In this document: piece after piece, positions 26,491 through 33,670 of the stretch | Layout: every line of letters starts with the position of its first letter | Position numbering within the stretch: the first letter of the stretch is position 1 | NCBI GenBank assembly: GCA_018269055.1 | Contig: JAFDVI010000020.1 | Span: forward strand, 434,001-498,000 | Direction: 5' to 3' | Length of the DNA stretch: 64,000 nucleotides | Source of the DNA: Acidobacteriota bacterium | Lineage (GTDB): Bacteria; Acidobacteriota; Blastocatellia; RBC074 | The notes under the pieces: generated by a model | Databases searched by the model: none | The model's input: only the letters and a program-made list of their open reading frames with translations | What the model was told of the DNA's origin: nothing | Program-made: the position numbers and the translations under genes

Positions 26491-26519
26491 ATTCTATTCG
26501 GCGTAGAGAATCAAATCAA
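26491..26519 (-). promoter_or_regulatory. Predicted sigma-70-type promoter of the S10 gene
   Basis: On the minus strand TTGATT (26519-26514) is followed after 17 bases by TAGAAT (26496-26491). The predicted transcript starts near 26484 and gives a leader of about 110 bases. Confidence 0.5.
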
Positions 26520-26581
26520 ACTACAGATCTATGATGTGACAAACTGAACCTGGCGATGTAACCGTTCAACAATACAGCATT

Positions 26582-26671
26582 TTAATGGCTAATCCTTTTT
26601 GCTTCTACCATCAGATCGAACGTTGATTCCTCGGCGAGTGGTTTGGGCTGGCGGGTAGTCTTTTTCGGCAT
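26582..26671 (-). CDS. Possible 29-residue peptide
   Basis: A short reading frame, MPKKTTRQPKPLAEESTFDL then MVEAKRISH, begins 9 bases after a very strong AGGAGGAAG (26681-26689). It lies 59 bases downstream of the HNH gene on the same strand. It could be a third product of that unit or the beginning of a gene lost downstream. Basic first half, acidic second half; no family recognised. Confidence 0.4.
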   Translation of the reverse strand: MPKKTTRQPKPLAEESTFDLMVEAKRISH

Positions 26672-26730
26672 GGCTTCGGGCTTCCTCCTGATTGTAGCGT
26701 CTTGAAAGTTTATTTTGACCGGATGTGTAC

Positions 26731-27270
26731 CTATCCCTCTTCTCGTTGCCGTAAGAGCAACGCCAACAGCGAATGCTGTTCCCGCAAAAGCTTCTGTTGC
26801 TCTGTCAACAAAACGGCTTGCTGCCCGGCCAACGACCTCAACGAACCGAGCAACTCTTCGTAGCGTTTCAGCAACCCCTGTTGCTCGGCTTCGCAAAGTT
26901 GATGTAGCCGATGCGCAACCAATGGCGCACGATTCAGCCGCAATCGCGTTATGGTGAAAGCTGCTGCCGGAGTCAACGCGTGCAGCACACCATCTGCCAG
27001 CAACAGAAAATGCCGGTCGAATGGTTCGCATTGTGGATGCCAAAGTTGCGGGAAATCGGACGTGCTCGGCCAATAATCGAGCTTGTATTGATTGCACCGA
27101 TAACAGCAATAAAGCAGGTTTTCCAGGCTGTCATCGCCGCCTTTTTGTTGGGGCTGGTAATGGTCAATCGTCAGCAAACCGCCTGCGTACGTTTCCGTGA
27201 CGCCGCAATACTCACAGGCAAAATTTGCCCGCGCGCGGACTTGCTCACGAAGTTCGGCATTGATTGGCAT
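26731..27270 (-). CDS. HNH endonuclease-family protein
   Basis: 179 residues. The N-terminal 70 residues hold the HNH/zinc site: CEYC (about 19-22), LTIDHYQPQQKGGDDSLENLLYCCYRCN with the general-base His and the second Cys-x2-Cys pair. The remainder is helical, ending in a long Gln/Leu-rich coiled coil (LLTEQQKLLREQHSLLALLLRQ). No restriction or homing partner is next to it. Its start is 9 bases after the stop of a small coiled-coil protein, so the two are co-expressed and probably interact through their coiled coils. Confidence 0.82.
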   Translation of the reverse strand: MPINAELREQVRARANFACEYCGVTETYAGGLLTIDHYQPQQKGGDDSLENLLYCCYRCNQYKLDYWPSTSDFPQLWHPQCEPFDRHFLLLADGVLHALTPAAAFTITRLRLNRAPLVAHRLHQLCEAEQQGLLKRYEELLGSLRSLAGQQAVLLTEQQKLLREQHSLLALLLRQREEG

Positions 27271-27279
27271 GGCGAAAGG

Positions 27280-27591
27280 CTAGGCGTGTTGAAGCAACGG
27301 TTGGTCGGCCAACTGGCTACGCAAAGTATGATTTTCACGGCGCAAGGCTTCATTCTCACCGGCCAGCTTTTGGATTTGCGCCGTTGTGGCGGCGATATGA
27401 TTCAACGTCGAAGCGATTTTGTCTGGCAACTCAGCGTCATCAGTGGCTGATGCTGAAAGTCTCAATTGCTGAAACTCGGCTTGATCTTGTTCGCTGTACC
27501 ACGCTTGTAATTGAACCTGCTCATCGGCAGTGAGGGCTTTCCCACGCGTAGCACGGTCATGCAATTCCTTGGCTTTGGCATCATTCGTCAT
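27280..27591 (-). CDS. Small coiled-coil partner of the HNH protein
   Basis: 103 residues from MTNDAKAKELHDRATRGKAL. The first 45 residues (AKELHDRATRGKALTADEQVQLQAWYSEQDQAEF) look like a compact helical module, and residues about 60-100 form a coiled coil (IAATTAQIQKLAGENEALRRENHTLRSQL). AAAGGA lies 10 bases before this ATG, deciding against the longer reading from 27693. I recall such proteins next to HNH genes in other bacteria but no function. Immediately upstream of the HNH gene. Confidence 0.65.
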   Translation of the reverse strand: MTNDAKAKELHDRATRGKALTADEQVQLQAWYSEQDQAEFQQLRLSASATDDAELPDKIASTLNHIAATTAQIQKLAGENEALRRENHTLRSQLADQPLLQHA

Positions 27592-27689
27592 CACCGGATT
27601 GGTTCCTTTCATGAAATTTCCATCAAAACGTCTACCGAAGCCTGATTCTAACATGGCTATCCGATCTCTTTGCCACTGATTCACTCCTG

Positions 27690-28595
27690 TCATTCACCAA
27701 AGCGGAACAGCCGCAAACAATCAATCGAAAGGTCGAACAAGTGTGTGCAGCCCGAAGCGCCGCCGACCTGGTCGGCGAATTGGCGGATGAAATCTGCGGT
27801 GACCTGCAATCCGTTCAAACCCGGCGTGCGTTGATGTGGCGTTTCGCAGATGCCGTGATACGGCAGGCGCGATCCTCGGCTGCGGGCGTCGGAAATGACG
27901 CCTTCGCGCGACAAATCGAAGTTGATTTTGATGTCGTGAATGCGGTCCTGCATAAAGCTTTCGCATTCGTAGCCGCTGTTGGTCAGTTGCACCGAAAGGC
28001 TTTTGGTGCGCCAGAAAACGCGTTTGTCGCCCGGTTTGGGACGCGTCAGCGCGGAATCGAATCCGCAGACGACTTCTTGCGTGGCGAAAGTCGCCTCAGT
28101 TTCGTCGCGGTAAGCGTAACAGGAATTTGCCAGGTTCATATATGCACGGTCTTTTTGCCAGGCGATGTAGGCGGCTTCGGTCGTGCCGCTTTCGGCGTAA
28201 GGAAATTGGGCGTCAAATTCCGGGGTGTACTGATACACCTGCTGCGCGACGCGGGCCATATCAATTGCCATCAACAAATGTTCGTTGGCCCCAGGCAAAC
28301 GCCCGAGCGCTGAAACGACGCCTTTGGAAAAACCTCGCCCGACGCGGATTCCGGCGATGCCCGCATAACGGTTGCAGAGTTCAGGGTCGAATTCGGCGCT
28401 GTCGCCGGCAATCTGCGTCGCTGCCGCTTCGACGATTTCATACGCGGGCGTGCGAACCGTCCAGGCGTGTTCAAACGCGAAGCGGTGATCGCTCATCACG
28501 CCGCGCACGAAGATTTCGTTTTCCGCCGTCACATCAATTTCGGCTTCAAAGGTTCGCAGATAATTCGACGAAGAAATTGGGATGAAAAATCGCAT
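27690..28595 (-). CDS. DUF2889 family protein
   Basis: 301 residues. It opens with FIPISSSNYLRTFEAEIDVTAENEIFVRGVMSD and ends with the DUF2889 core: MQDRIHDIKINFDLSREGVISDA, LPYHGICETPHQRTPGLNGLQVTADF and the GGASGCTHLFDL segment with conserved Cys and His. The middle is specific to this protein. DUF2889 proteins commonly sit in acyl-CoA or benzoate-type gene groups; function not established. Its start is 6 bases after the MaoC stop, so the pair is an operon. Confidence 0.72.
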   Translation of the reverse strand: MRFFIPISSSNYLRTFEAEIDVTAENEIFVRGVMSDHRFAFEHAWTVRTPAYEIVEAAATQIAGDSAEFDPELCNRYAGIAGIRVGRGFSKGVVSALGRLPGANEHLLMAIDMARVAQQVYQYTPEFDAQFPYAESGTTEAAYIAWQKDRAYMNLANSCYAYRDETEATFATQEVVCGFDSALTRPKPGDKRVFWRTKSLSVQLTNSGYECESFMQDRIHDIKINFDLSREGVISDARSRGSRLPYHGICETPHQRTPGLNGLQVTADFIRQFADQVGGASGCTHLFDLSIDCLRLFRFGE

Positions 28596-28601
28596 AATCG
28601 C

Positions 28602-29066
28602 TTAAACGTAAGTTCGCGTCAGCCATTCCGCGACGCATGCCGGTTTGTCGCCGCCTTCGCGCTCGATGGTCACGCCCCAGGTCATTTGGTGGCCACCGGA
28701 AAAATCTTCCAGGTTGTTGAGCGCAATGCGCGCGCGAATTTTCGATCCGGCGGGAACAACGGACACAAAGCGGACTTTGTTCAATCCGTAGTTAATACCC
28801 ATTTTGGCGGGAATTTTGACCTGGACGGTTTTGGCCATCAGTTCGACCATTAGCGACAAAGTCAAAAATCCGTGGGCGATAGTCGTACCAAACGGCGTTT
28901 CTTTCTTCGCGCGCTCGACATCCACGTGAATCCACTGATGATCGCCCGTCGCGTCGGCAAACTGATTGATGCGCTCCTGCGTCACTTCCAGCCAGTCGCC
29001 GACGCCGACTTCCTGGCCGACCAGCGACCGCAATTCTTCCAAACTGTTGATTACTCTTGCTGGCAT
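28602..29066 (-). CDS. MaoC-family (R)-enoyl-CoA hydratase-like protein
   Basis: 154 residues with a single hot-dog fold. The hydratase-2 motif is intact: FADATGDHQWIHVDVERAKKETPFGTTIAHGFLTLSL, giving the catalytic Asp and His. VNYGxNKVRF-type block (INYGLNKVRFVSVVPAGSKIRAR) also matches. Members hydrate trans-2-enoyl-CoA to the (R)-3-hydroxy form in fatty-acid breakdown or storage-polymer supply. First gene of a pair with DUF2889. Confidence 0.9.
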   Translation of the reverse strand: MPARVINSLEELRSLVGQEVGVGDWLEVTQERINQFADATGDHQWIHVDVERAKKETPFGTTIAHGFLTLSLMVELMAKTVQVKIPAKMGINYGLNKVRFVSVVPAGSKIRARIALNNLEDFSGGHQMTWGVTIEREGGDKPACVAEWLTRTYV

Positions 29067-29139
29067 GCTTGCTCCTCAAAGGGGAAAACAACCTGTCCAG
29101 GCTGCTTCCGGTGGCTCGAAAAAATTTCTAAAGCAAACG

Positions 29140-29161
29140 GGGCAAACTCAGCAGTTTGCCC
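29140..29161. repeat. Short perfect palindrome GGGCAAACT
   Basis: GGGCAAACT (29140-29148), loop CAGC, then AGTTTGCCC (29153-29161). It stands in the divergent region between the maoC and the secreted-protein genes. No T-run follows on either strand, so it is not a classic terminator. Confidence 0.65.
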
Positions 29162-29306
29162 TACAGCGATAAAACGAGGCGCATTGTACTCCACGGTTTG
29201 ACGCGTCAAAAACCGAAGTGTAGGCTTCCGGGCGTATCAAGGTCTGTTTGCGACTGATCTCCACAAACTTCTTCAACAACTCGATTCAACGAAAGGAATT
29301 TGTCCT

Positions 29307-30017
29307 ATGAAAAAGCTCCTTAGCATTCTCTCCGTATCTGCGCTGATTTCGATTTTTGCGCTATCTGCCTTGGCCCAAAGTGCGCCGGTCGCAGGAGAAT
29401 GGGATGTCGCCATGAACACGCCCGGTGGTGTGCGCAATTTCAAGATGGTTCTGAAAGTGGATGGCGAAAAGGTCACCGGCGAAGTCAAACGCGAAGCCGG
29501 TTCCTTGCCGCTCTCCGGCACAATCAAAGGCAACAATCTTCAGGTCTCGTACACGGTCAATTACAACGGCAATGATTTGGCCATCACCTTATCCGGAAAA
29601 GTTGATGGCGACAACATCAAAGGACCTGTTAGTTTTGGCGGCATGGCCGAAGACGAATGGAGCGCCAAGCGAGCGGGCGGCGCAGCAGCCCCAGCGGCGG
29701 TCGCTTCGTCCGCATCTTCAAGTGTGAACGTGGCGGGCGCTTGGGATGTCGAGGTGCAAACCGACCAGGGAGCGGGCACACCTTCTTTCACCTTCAAACA
29801 AGATGGTGAAAAACTGACTGGCAATTACAAAGGATTGCTCGGTGAATCCACACTGACCGGTACAGTCAAAGGCGACAAGATTGAGTTTTCGTTCAAAGTC
29901 AGCGGCCAAGTGGAGGGCACTTGCACTTATACGGGCACCACTGATGGCAAGACCATGAAAGGTAAAGTGAGCTTGGCGGGTATCGGCGAAGGCACTTTCA
30001 CCGGCAAAAAGAAATAA
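29307..30017 (+). CDS. Secreted protein with two lipocalin-like repeats
   Basis: 236 residues. Signal peptide MKKLLSILSVSALISIFALSALAQ. Two homologous beta-rich halves follow: about 28-115 (VAGEWDVAMNTPGGVRNFKMVLKVDGEKVTGEVK...LSGTIKGNNLQVSY) and about 140-235 (VAGAWDVEVQTDQGAGTPSFTFKQDGEKLTGNYK...LTGTVKGDKIEFSF), joined by an Ala/Ser-rich linker. Each repeats 'AGxWD ... FxxKxDGEKxTGxxK ... L[ST]GTxKGxxxxxSxxV'. Probably a periplasmic binding or structural barrel; no ligand is known. AAAGGAATTTGTCCT precedes the ATG. Confidence 0.75.
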   Translation: MKKLLSILSVSALISIFALSALAQSAPVAGEWDVAMNTPGGVRNFKMVLKVDGEKVTGEVKREAGSLPLSGTIKGNNLQVSYTVNYNGNDLAITLSGKVDGDNIKGPVSFGGMAEDEWSAKRAGGAAAPAAVASSASSSVNVAGAWDVEVQTDQGAGTPSFTFKQDGEKLTGNYKGLLGESTLTGTVKGDKIEFSFKVSGQVEGTCTYTGTTDGKTMKGKVSLAGIGEGTFTGKKK

Positions 30018-30049
30018 CGAACACGACAAATTCCTCTTGAGGAAATCCG

Positions 30050-30135
30050 CATTGGCCATTTTCTGGAATAAAGATTTCATTGTTTGGAAACCGCGGTTCA
30101 GAACACGTGAAATGTGTACAAGAAAATGGCCAATG
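30050..30135. repeat. Perfect 15-bp inverted repeat CATTGGCCATTTTCT
   Basis: 30050-30064 is the perfect reverse complement of 30121-30135, with a 56-base loop. A further small palindrome, TTCCTCTTGAGGAA, lies at 30031-30044. It follows the secreted-repeat gene. Confidence 0.65.
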
Positions 30136-30183
30136 TGACTCAGGCTACAGTCTTTGCTCGGACATTTAGTGCAGATTCCCTTC

Positions 30184-30212
30184 TTGAGCGGCCTGAACCT
30201 GCATAGTAGTAT
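30184..30212 (+). promoter_or_regulatory. Possible promoter of the Dabb gene
   Basis: TTGAGC (30184-30189), a 17-base spacer and TAGTAT (30207-30212) stand about 80 bases upstream of the ATG at 30290. The -10 box is a weak match. Confidence 0.35.
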
Positions 30213-30289
30213 GGCCGCGTTTCAATGGGCCGCTGACGCCCATCTGCTTTACAACAAATCAAATGTCCATATTTAGGAGAACATCTGTT

Positions 30290-30670
30290 ATGAATTCGAT
30301 TCCTCGTCGTGTGCTCTTAGGCTGCGCCGTGCTGGTGATTTTTTCTGTTGGCGTGGTCATCGGCCAGAACAAATTCGGCCAGCCGAAAAGTGTTCTGCAC
30401 ATTGTCACAGTCAAATGGAAAGAAGGAACCACGGACGCCCAAAAACAGAAAGCTATTGACGGCGTCAAAACGCTGGCATCGAAATACAACGGCATCAAAA
30501 ACATTTGGTTGAAACCGCTCAAAGTCCAGGGCACAGACGCTGTGATGGTCATGGAGTTCAAAGACGAGGCGGCGCTCAAAGCGTATGTTGACACTCCGGC
30601 GCAGAAAGAATGGTATGAAGTTTATTTGCCCATTCGCGGCCAAAGCCAAACGCACGACATTACCAACTAA
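30290..30670 (+). CDS. Exported stress-response A/B-barrel (Dabb) protein
   Basis: 126 residues. An N-terminal hydrophobic segment (VLLGCAVLVIFSVGVVIG) serves as signal peptide or anchor. The rest is a Dabb domain: SVLHIVTVKWKEGTTDAQKQKAIDGVKTLASKYNGIKNIWLKPLKVQ, then MVMEFKDEAALKAYVDTPAQKEWYEVYLPI. Dabb proteins are dimeric alpha-beta barrels, often of unknown ligand. Export is unusual for the family. AGGAGA lies 10 bases upstream of the chosen ATG. The stop borders a heptamer-word hairpin. Confidence 0.82.
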   Translation: MNSIPRRVLLGCAVLVIFSVGVVIGQNKFGQPKSVLHIVTVKWKEGTTDAQKQKAIDGVKTLASKYNGIKNIWLKPLKVQGTDAVMVMEFKDEAALKAYVDTPAQKEWYEVYLPIRGQSQTHDITN

Positions 30671-30671
30671 T

Positions 30672-30768
30672 CAAAGGATGAAGGATGAAAGCGGAAGGAT
30701 GAAGCCACATTCGTTTTTTCCCTTTCCGCTTTCGTCGTTCTGCCTTCAGCATTCAAACTTCATCCTTC
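30672..30768. repeat. Heptamer-word inverted repeat filling the Dabb-MFS gap
   Basis: The left part reads AAAGGAT, GAAGGAT, GAAAGCG, GAAGGAT, GAAG. The right part on the other strand reads GAAGGAT, GAAGTTT, GAATGCT, GAAGGCA, GAACGAC, GAAAGCG, GAAAGG, so every seventh base starts a GAA word. It occupies the gap between a stop codon (30668-30670) and the next ATG (30770) almost exactly. Confidence 0.8.
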
Positions 30769-30769
30769 A

Positions 30770-32092
30770 ATGAGTACTCCCGCCACCGCACCCAAACCAG
30801 AAAGCGTTCATCCGACAGCGACTGAATCCGCTGCTGTCGAAGCCGAGCCGAAAAAAAGCACTTTGGGGCGAGTTTTCCATGCGTTCAGTTACAGGGATTT
30901 CAAGCTGCTCTGGTTCGGCGCGTTTACTTCCAGCGCGGGCACCTGGTTGCAAGAAGCGGCGCTGACCTGGATTCTCTATTACCTGACCCACGACATTCTT
31001 TACCTGGCGATCCTGCCGGTATTCAGCACTGGCCCCGTCATTCTTTTCACACTGCTCGGCGGAGTCATCGCGGATCGAATTGATCGTCGCCGCATCCTGC
31101 TGGCATCGCAATGGACACAGTTGACCTGCGCCTGTGTGCTGTCAGTGCTGGCGTTTATGCACGCGCCAACGATGATGCTGGTTTGGAGCGCGCTGGCGTT
31201 ATCCTTTATTACCGGATGCGCTCAAGCATTCGGCGGTCCGGCGTATCAGGCCTTGATTCCTACGCTGGTGGAAAAGAAGGATTTGCCGAACGCGATTGCC
31301 CTGAATTCCATTCAGTTTCATCTGGCGCGCGTCGTCGGGCCAACCGTCGGCAACATTCCGTTCCGCTTCATCAATGAACAATTGCTGGCCGCGGCCATCA
31401 GCTTTGGCATCAATGGCATTTCCTTTCTGGCCGTGATCGTCGCCTTGCTGTCGTTAAACGTTCGCTACATCCCGACCGGCGGCAGTGGTGGCGGCATGCG
31501 CAGCGAAATGACTGAAGGATTGCGGTTCGTCTGGCATCAGGAAGCATTGCGGTCGCTGACGTTTCTTTCCTTTATTTCGACTTTTCTGGGAATGCAGGTG
31601 ACGGTTTTCTTCGCCTACTTTGCGGGTGACGTGTTCAAAACCGGCGGAGCGGGCAACGGCACTTTGATTTCCATTTCCGGTGCGGGCGCAGTGACCGGGG
31701 CGTTAATTGTCGCCGCTCTGGGCAACGTCAATTCCAAAGGCCGTTTGGCGATGATCATGCAGATCGCGTTCGGATTGACGATCATTGGGTTCACGCTCAG
31801 CACCTCGGTCTGGATCGCCTATCCCATCATTTTCGTCGCCAGCGTGTTCATGATGTTCGTGTTTTCGATGATTGCTTCGCTGGTGCAACTGATCGTGACG
31901 GACGAAATGCGCGGCCGGGTGATGAGCATTTATATGCTCTCGTTTCGCGGCGGCGCTCCGCTGGGCGCGGTCGTCACTAAAATGCTGGCTCGACATTATT
32001 CCTTAACAAAGGTGCTGATGATCGAAGGCGCGTTGCTTTCAATCATCGCGCTTGCCTTTCTTCTTTCGCCATCAAAAGTCAAAGACCACTGA
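30770..32092 (+). CDS. MFS transporter, DHA3/EntS-like
   Basis: 440 residues with 12 predicted spans after a Pro/Ala/Glu-rich 40-residue cytoplasmic tail. SYRDFKLLWFGAFTSSAGTWLQEAALTWILY and GGVIADRIDRRRILLASQ (the loop 2-3 motif) are the signature of the MFS_3/DHA3 family, which exports siderophores, macrolides or other small molecules by proton antiport. Substrate is unknown. Start codon directly follows a heptamer hairpin; no clear Shine-Dalgarno is seen, only CATCCTTCA. Confidence 0.88.
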   Translation: MSTPATAPKPESVHPTATESAAVEAEPKKSTLGRVFHAFSYRDFKLLWFGAFTSSAGTWLQEAALTWILYYLTHDILYLAILPVFSTGPVILFTLLGGVIADRIDRRRILLASQWTQLTCACVLSVLAFMHAPTMMLVWSALALSFITGCAQAFGGPAYQALIPTLVEKKDLPNAIALNSIQFHLARVVGPTVGNIPFRFINEQLLAAAISFGINGISFLAVIVALLSLNVRYIPTGGSGGGMRSEMTEGLRFVWHQEALRSLTFLSFISTFLGMQVTVFFAYFAGDVFKTGGAGNGTLISISGAGAVTGALIVAALGNVNSKGRLAMIMQIAFGLTIIGFTLSTSVWIAYPIIFVASVFMMFVFSMIASLVQLIVTDEMRGRVMSIYMLSFRGGAPLGAVVTKMLARHYSLTKVLMIEGALLSIIALAFLLSPSKVKDH

Positions 32093-32154
32093 AATTTTTC
32101 CCGCGAACCGAACTCTTCTGCCACCCCTTGCCTCTTTGTCAGTGAAGGAGGGAG

Positions 32155-32685
32155 ATGGAAATTTCCAAACAGGAAGTCTTCTTGGTTTTGCGCGCGCAGG
32201 CTGGGGACCGTGAAGCCCTGGATGAATTGCTCAAACTCGTCCAGGAACCGTTGTTTCGGTACATCGCCAGCCTGGTCGGCGCACGCTCGCTGGCCGAAGA
32301 CATCCTGCAGGAAGTATTCATCCTCATTTATCGCAAGTTGAACTGGTTGCGCGAACCGGAATTGTTTCGCCCGTGGGCGTATCGCATCGCCACGCGCGAA
32401 ACGTTCCGGCATTTGAAACGCGAACGGCGCTGGTCGGATTCCGGCGTTGACGAAGCGACGCTGGCGGATGTGCCTGCACCAACGCGCGACAGCCTGACGC
32501 CGGAACTGATCGCACAACTGGTCGAACAGATTTCCCCCGCCAGCCGAGCTGTCATTGTTCTGCATTACCTGCACGAAATGCAGTTGGATGAAATTGCGGA
32601 TGTGTTGGGTTTGGCGCTTGGCACGGTCAAATCCCGGCTGGCTTACGGGCTCGGCAGCTTGCGGAAACTGATCATCAACCAATGA
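32155..32685 (+). CDS. ECF-type RNA polymerase sigma factor
   Basis: 176 residues. Region 2: DEALDELLKLVQEPLFRYIASLVGARSLAEDILQEVFILIYRKL with FRPWAYRIATRETFRHLKRERR; region 4: LPxxxRAVIVLHYLHEMQLDEIADVLGLALGTVKSRLAYGLGSLRKL. The spacing and small size place it among extracytoplasmic-function sigma factors. GGAGGGAG precedes the ATG. Two small membrane proteins follow in the same direction, a position often taken by anti-sigma factors, though neither has a ZAS zinc-finger motif. Confidence 0.92.
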   Translation: MEISKQEVFLVLRAQAGDREALDELLKLVQEPLFRYIASLVGARSLAEDILQEVFILIYRKLNWLREPELFRPWAYRIATRETFRHLKRERRWSDSGVDEATLADVPAPTRDSLTPELIAQLVEQISPASRAVIVLHYLHEMQLDEIADVLGLALGTVKSRLAYGLGSLRKLIINQ

Positions 32686-32696
32686 AAGGAACCTTT

Positions 32697-32990
32697 ATGC
32701 AACGGACGCTGTTAATTATCACATTTGTTTTGTTTGGATCGCTTACCGCAGTCGCACTTTGGCAACATGGATATTGGGGCATCATCGCGCCACATTTTCA
32801 GAGCTTCGGCGCAGGACAGGTTTTGGCGGATTTGGTTATCGCGCTCACGCTGGCCATGGTTTGGATGTGGCGCGATGCCAAAGCGACAGGTCGCAATCCC
32901 TGGCCCTGGATCGTTGCAACGCTGGCATTGGGATCGTTTGGGCCTTTATTTTACCTGCTGACGCGCAAATCAGCGGTAAAAGCGGGGTAA
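32697..32990 (+). CDS. Small three-span membrane protein (DUF2834-like)
   Basis: 97 residues. Three hydrophobic spans (LLIITFVLFGSLTAVALW, VLADLVIALTLAMVWMW, WPWIVATLALGSFGPLFYLL). The order 'aDLVIALxLAMVWMWRDAKxxGRNPWPWIVATLALGSFGPLFYLLTR' recalls the DUF2834 family of terpene-cyclase-like small membrane proteins. AAAGGAACC stands before the chosen ATG; an ATG at 32682 would overlap the sigma factor stop. Likely in the sigma-factor operon. Confidence 0.7.
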   Translation: MQRTLLIITFVLFGSLTAVALWQHGYWGIIAPHFQSFGAGQVLADLVIALTLAMVWMWRDAKATGRNPWPWIVATLALGSFGPLFYLLTRKSAVKAG

Positions 32991-33059
32991 CCCGTCCCGC
33001 CAATGGAAACTTACGAAGCTTTTTTCAACGATGAACAACCGGCTTAATGGGAGTTATCT

Positions 33060-33365
33060 ATGACAGACAATCGTCTTGATGAAATTCGAGGCAAAGCGCT
33101 CGACCGCGTGGAAAGAAGCGACCGCCATCTGAAGCTGGGTCTGATCAGTTTCGCTATTCTGGACACAGCGTTTTTCATCGTCTTCCTGTGGATGATGGAT
33201 TTTTCCAACAAACTGCACGTGCTGATTTTCATTGCCAGCGGAGGTTTTTATCTGTTGCTGCTGATTGGATTGATCGTGCTCGGTTTGCTGGTCAGGCGCG
33301 ACACACAACTCATCCTCCGCGCCATTGATCTGCTGGAGGACCGGTTAACCGATTCGCGCCAATAA
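33060..33365 (+). CDS. Small two-span membrane protein, candidate sigma partner
   Basis: 101 residues. A charged cytoplasmic start of about 28 residues (NRLDEIRGKALDRVERSDRHLK), two spans (LGLISFAILDTAFFIVFLWMM and VLIFIASGGFYLLLLIGLIVLGLLV) and a charged tail (RRDTQLILRAIDLLEDRLTDSR). Third gene in the sigma-factor unit. Its amphipathic N-terminal helix is the only candidate for holding the sigma factor at the membrane; this is inference from position, not from a known anti-sigma motif. Confidence 0.6.
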   Translation: MTDNRLDEIRGKALDRVERSDRHLKLGLISFAILDTAFFIVFLWMMDFSNKLHVLIFIASGGFYLLLLIGLIVLGLLVRRDTQLILRAIDLLEDRLTDSRQ

Positions 33366-33422
33366 GCGATAAGATAATTTGAACGGCTCCATTTGCTTGC
33401 CAAATTGACACTGTCTGCCGGA

Positions 33423-33450
33423 TTGCAATGCCCAAGCGCAGGCATATAAT
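33423..33450 (+). promoter_or_regulatory. Promoter of the panC leader RNA
   Basis: TTGCAA (33423-33428), 16-base spacer, perfect TATAAT (33445-33450). Predicted start about 33457. Confidence 0.6.
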
Positions 33451-33456
33451 TGCTTT

Positions 33457-33660
33457 CGACTTTGCAATGAGAAGAAAGCGATTTCCAATGAATTCAGTAG
33501 TCCCGGTTTCGGATCAACAGTTTGAGGAGGGCGTTGACGCAGAGGCAGATTGTCAGCCTCAAGGCACTGAGAAACAGTCTCTGACCGGAAAGCGCGACTT
33601 CAAACAAATAAAGATTTATCCGGGTAAAGCGTCAGTTTCAACTGGCGCTTTCCCTTTTTA
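33457..33660 (+). ncRNA. Candidate structured leader RNA upstream of panC
   Basis: Between a good promoter and a strong terminator lies about 200 bases that can fold: CCGGT (about 33513) with ACCGG (about 33584), and TTGAGG (33522-33527) with CCTCAA (33557-33562), enclosing small stems GCG-TTGA-CGC and GAGGC/GCCTC. The terminator ends 11 bases before the panC ATG. This is the layout of a riboswitch, attenuator or small RNA. It matches no aptamer I recognise. A reading frame through it (33488-33661) runs into the terminator T-run and is unlikely to be a gene. Confidence 0.45.
33622..33659 (+). terminator. Intrinsic terminator just before panC
   Basis: A stem of about 14 pairs (33622-33636 with 33641-33654, one bulge and one G-U), loop TTCA, followed by TTTTT. 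It stands between the leader and panC, so panC transcription from the leader promoter requires read-through. Confidence 0.85.
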
Positions 33661-33670
33661 GCAGGCAGTT

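Noticed and set aside
26582-27109. 175-codon minus-strand frame across the HNH gene
   Set aside because: Most of it is the wrong frame of the HNH gene; only its last 29 codons, with their own Shine-Dalgarno, are worth keeping as a possible small peptide.
33428-33661. 77-codon frame in the panC leader
   Set aside because: It passes through the stem of the terminator and ends in its T-run; no ribosome-binding site and no similarity. The structured-RNA reading fits better.
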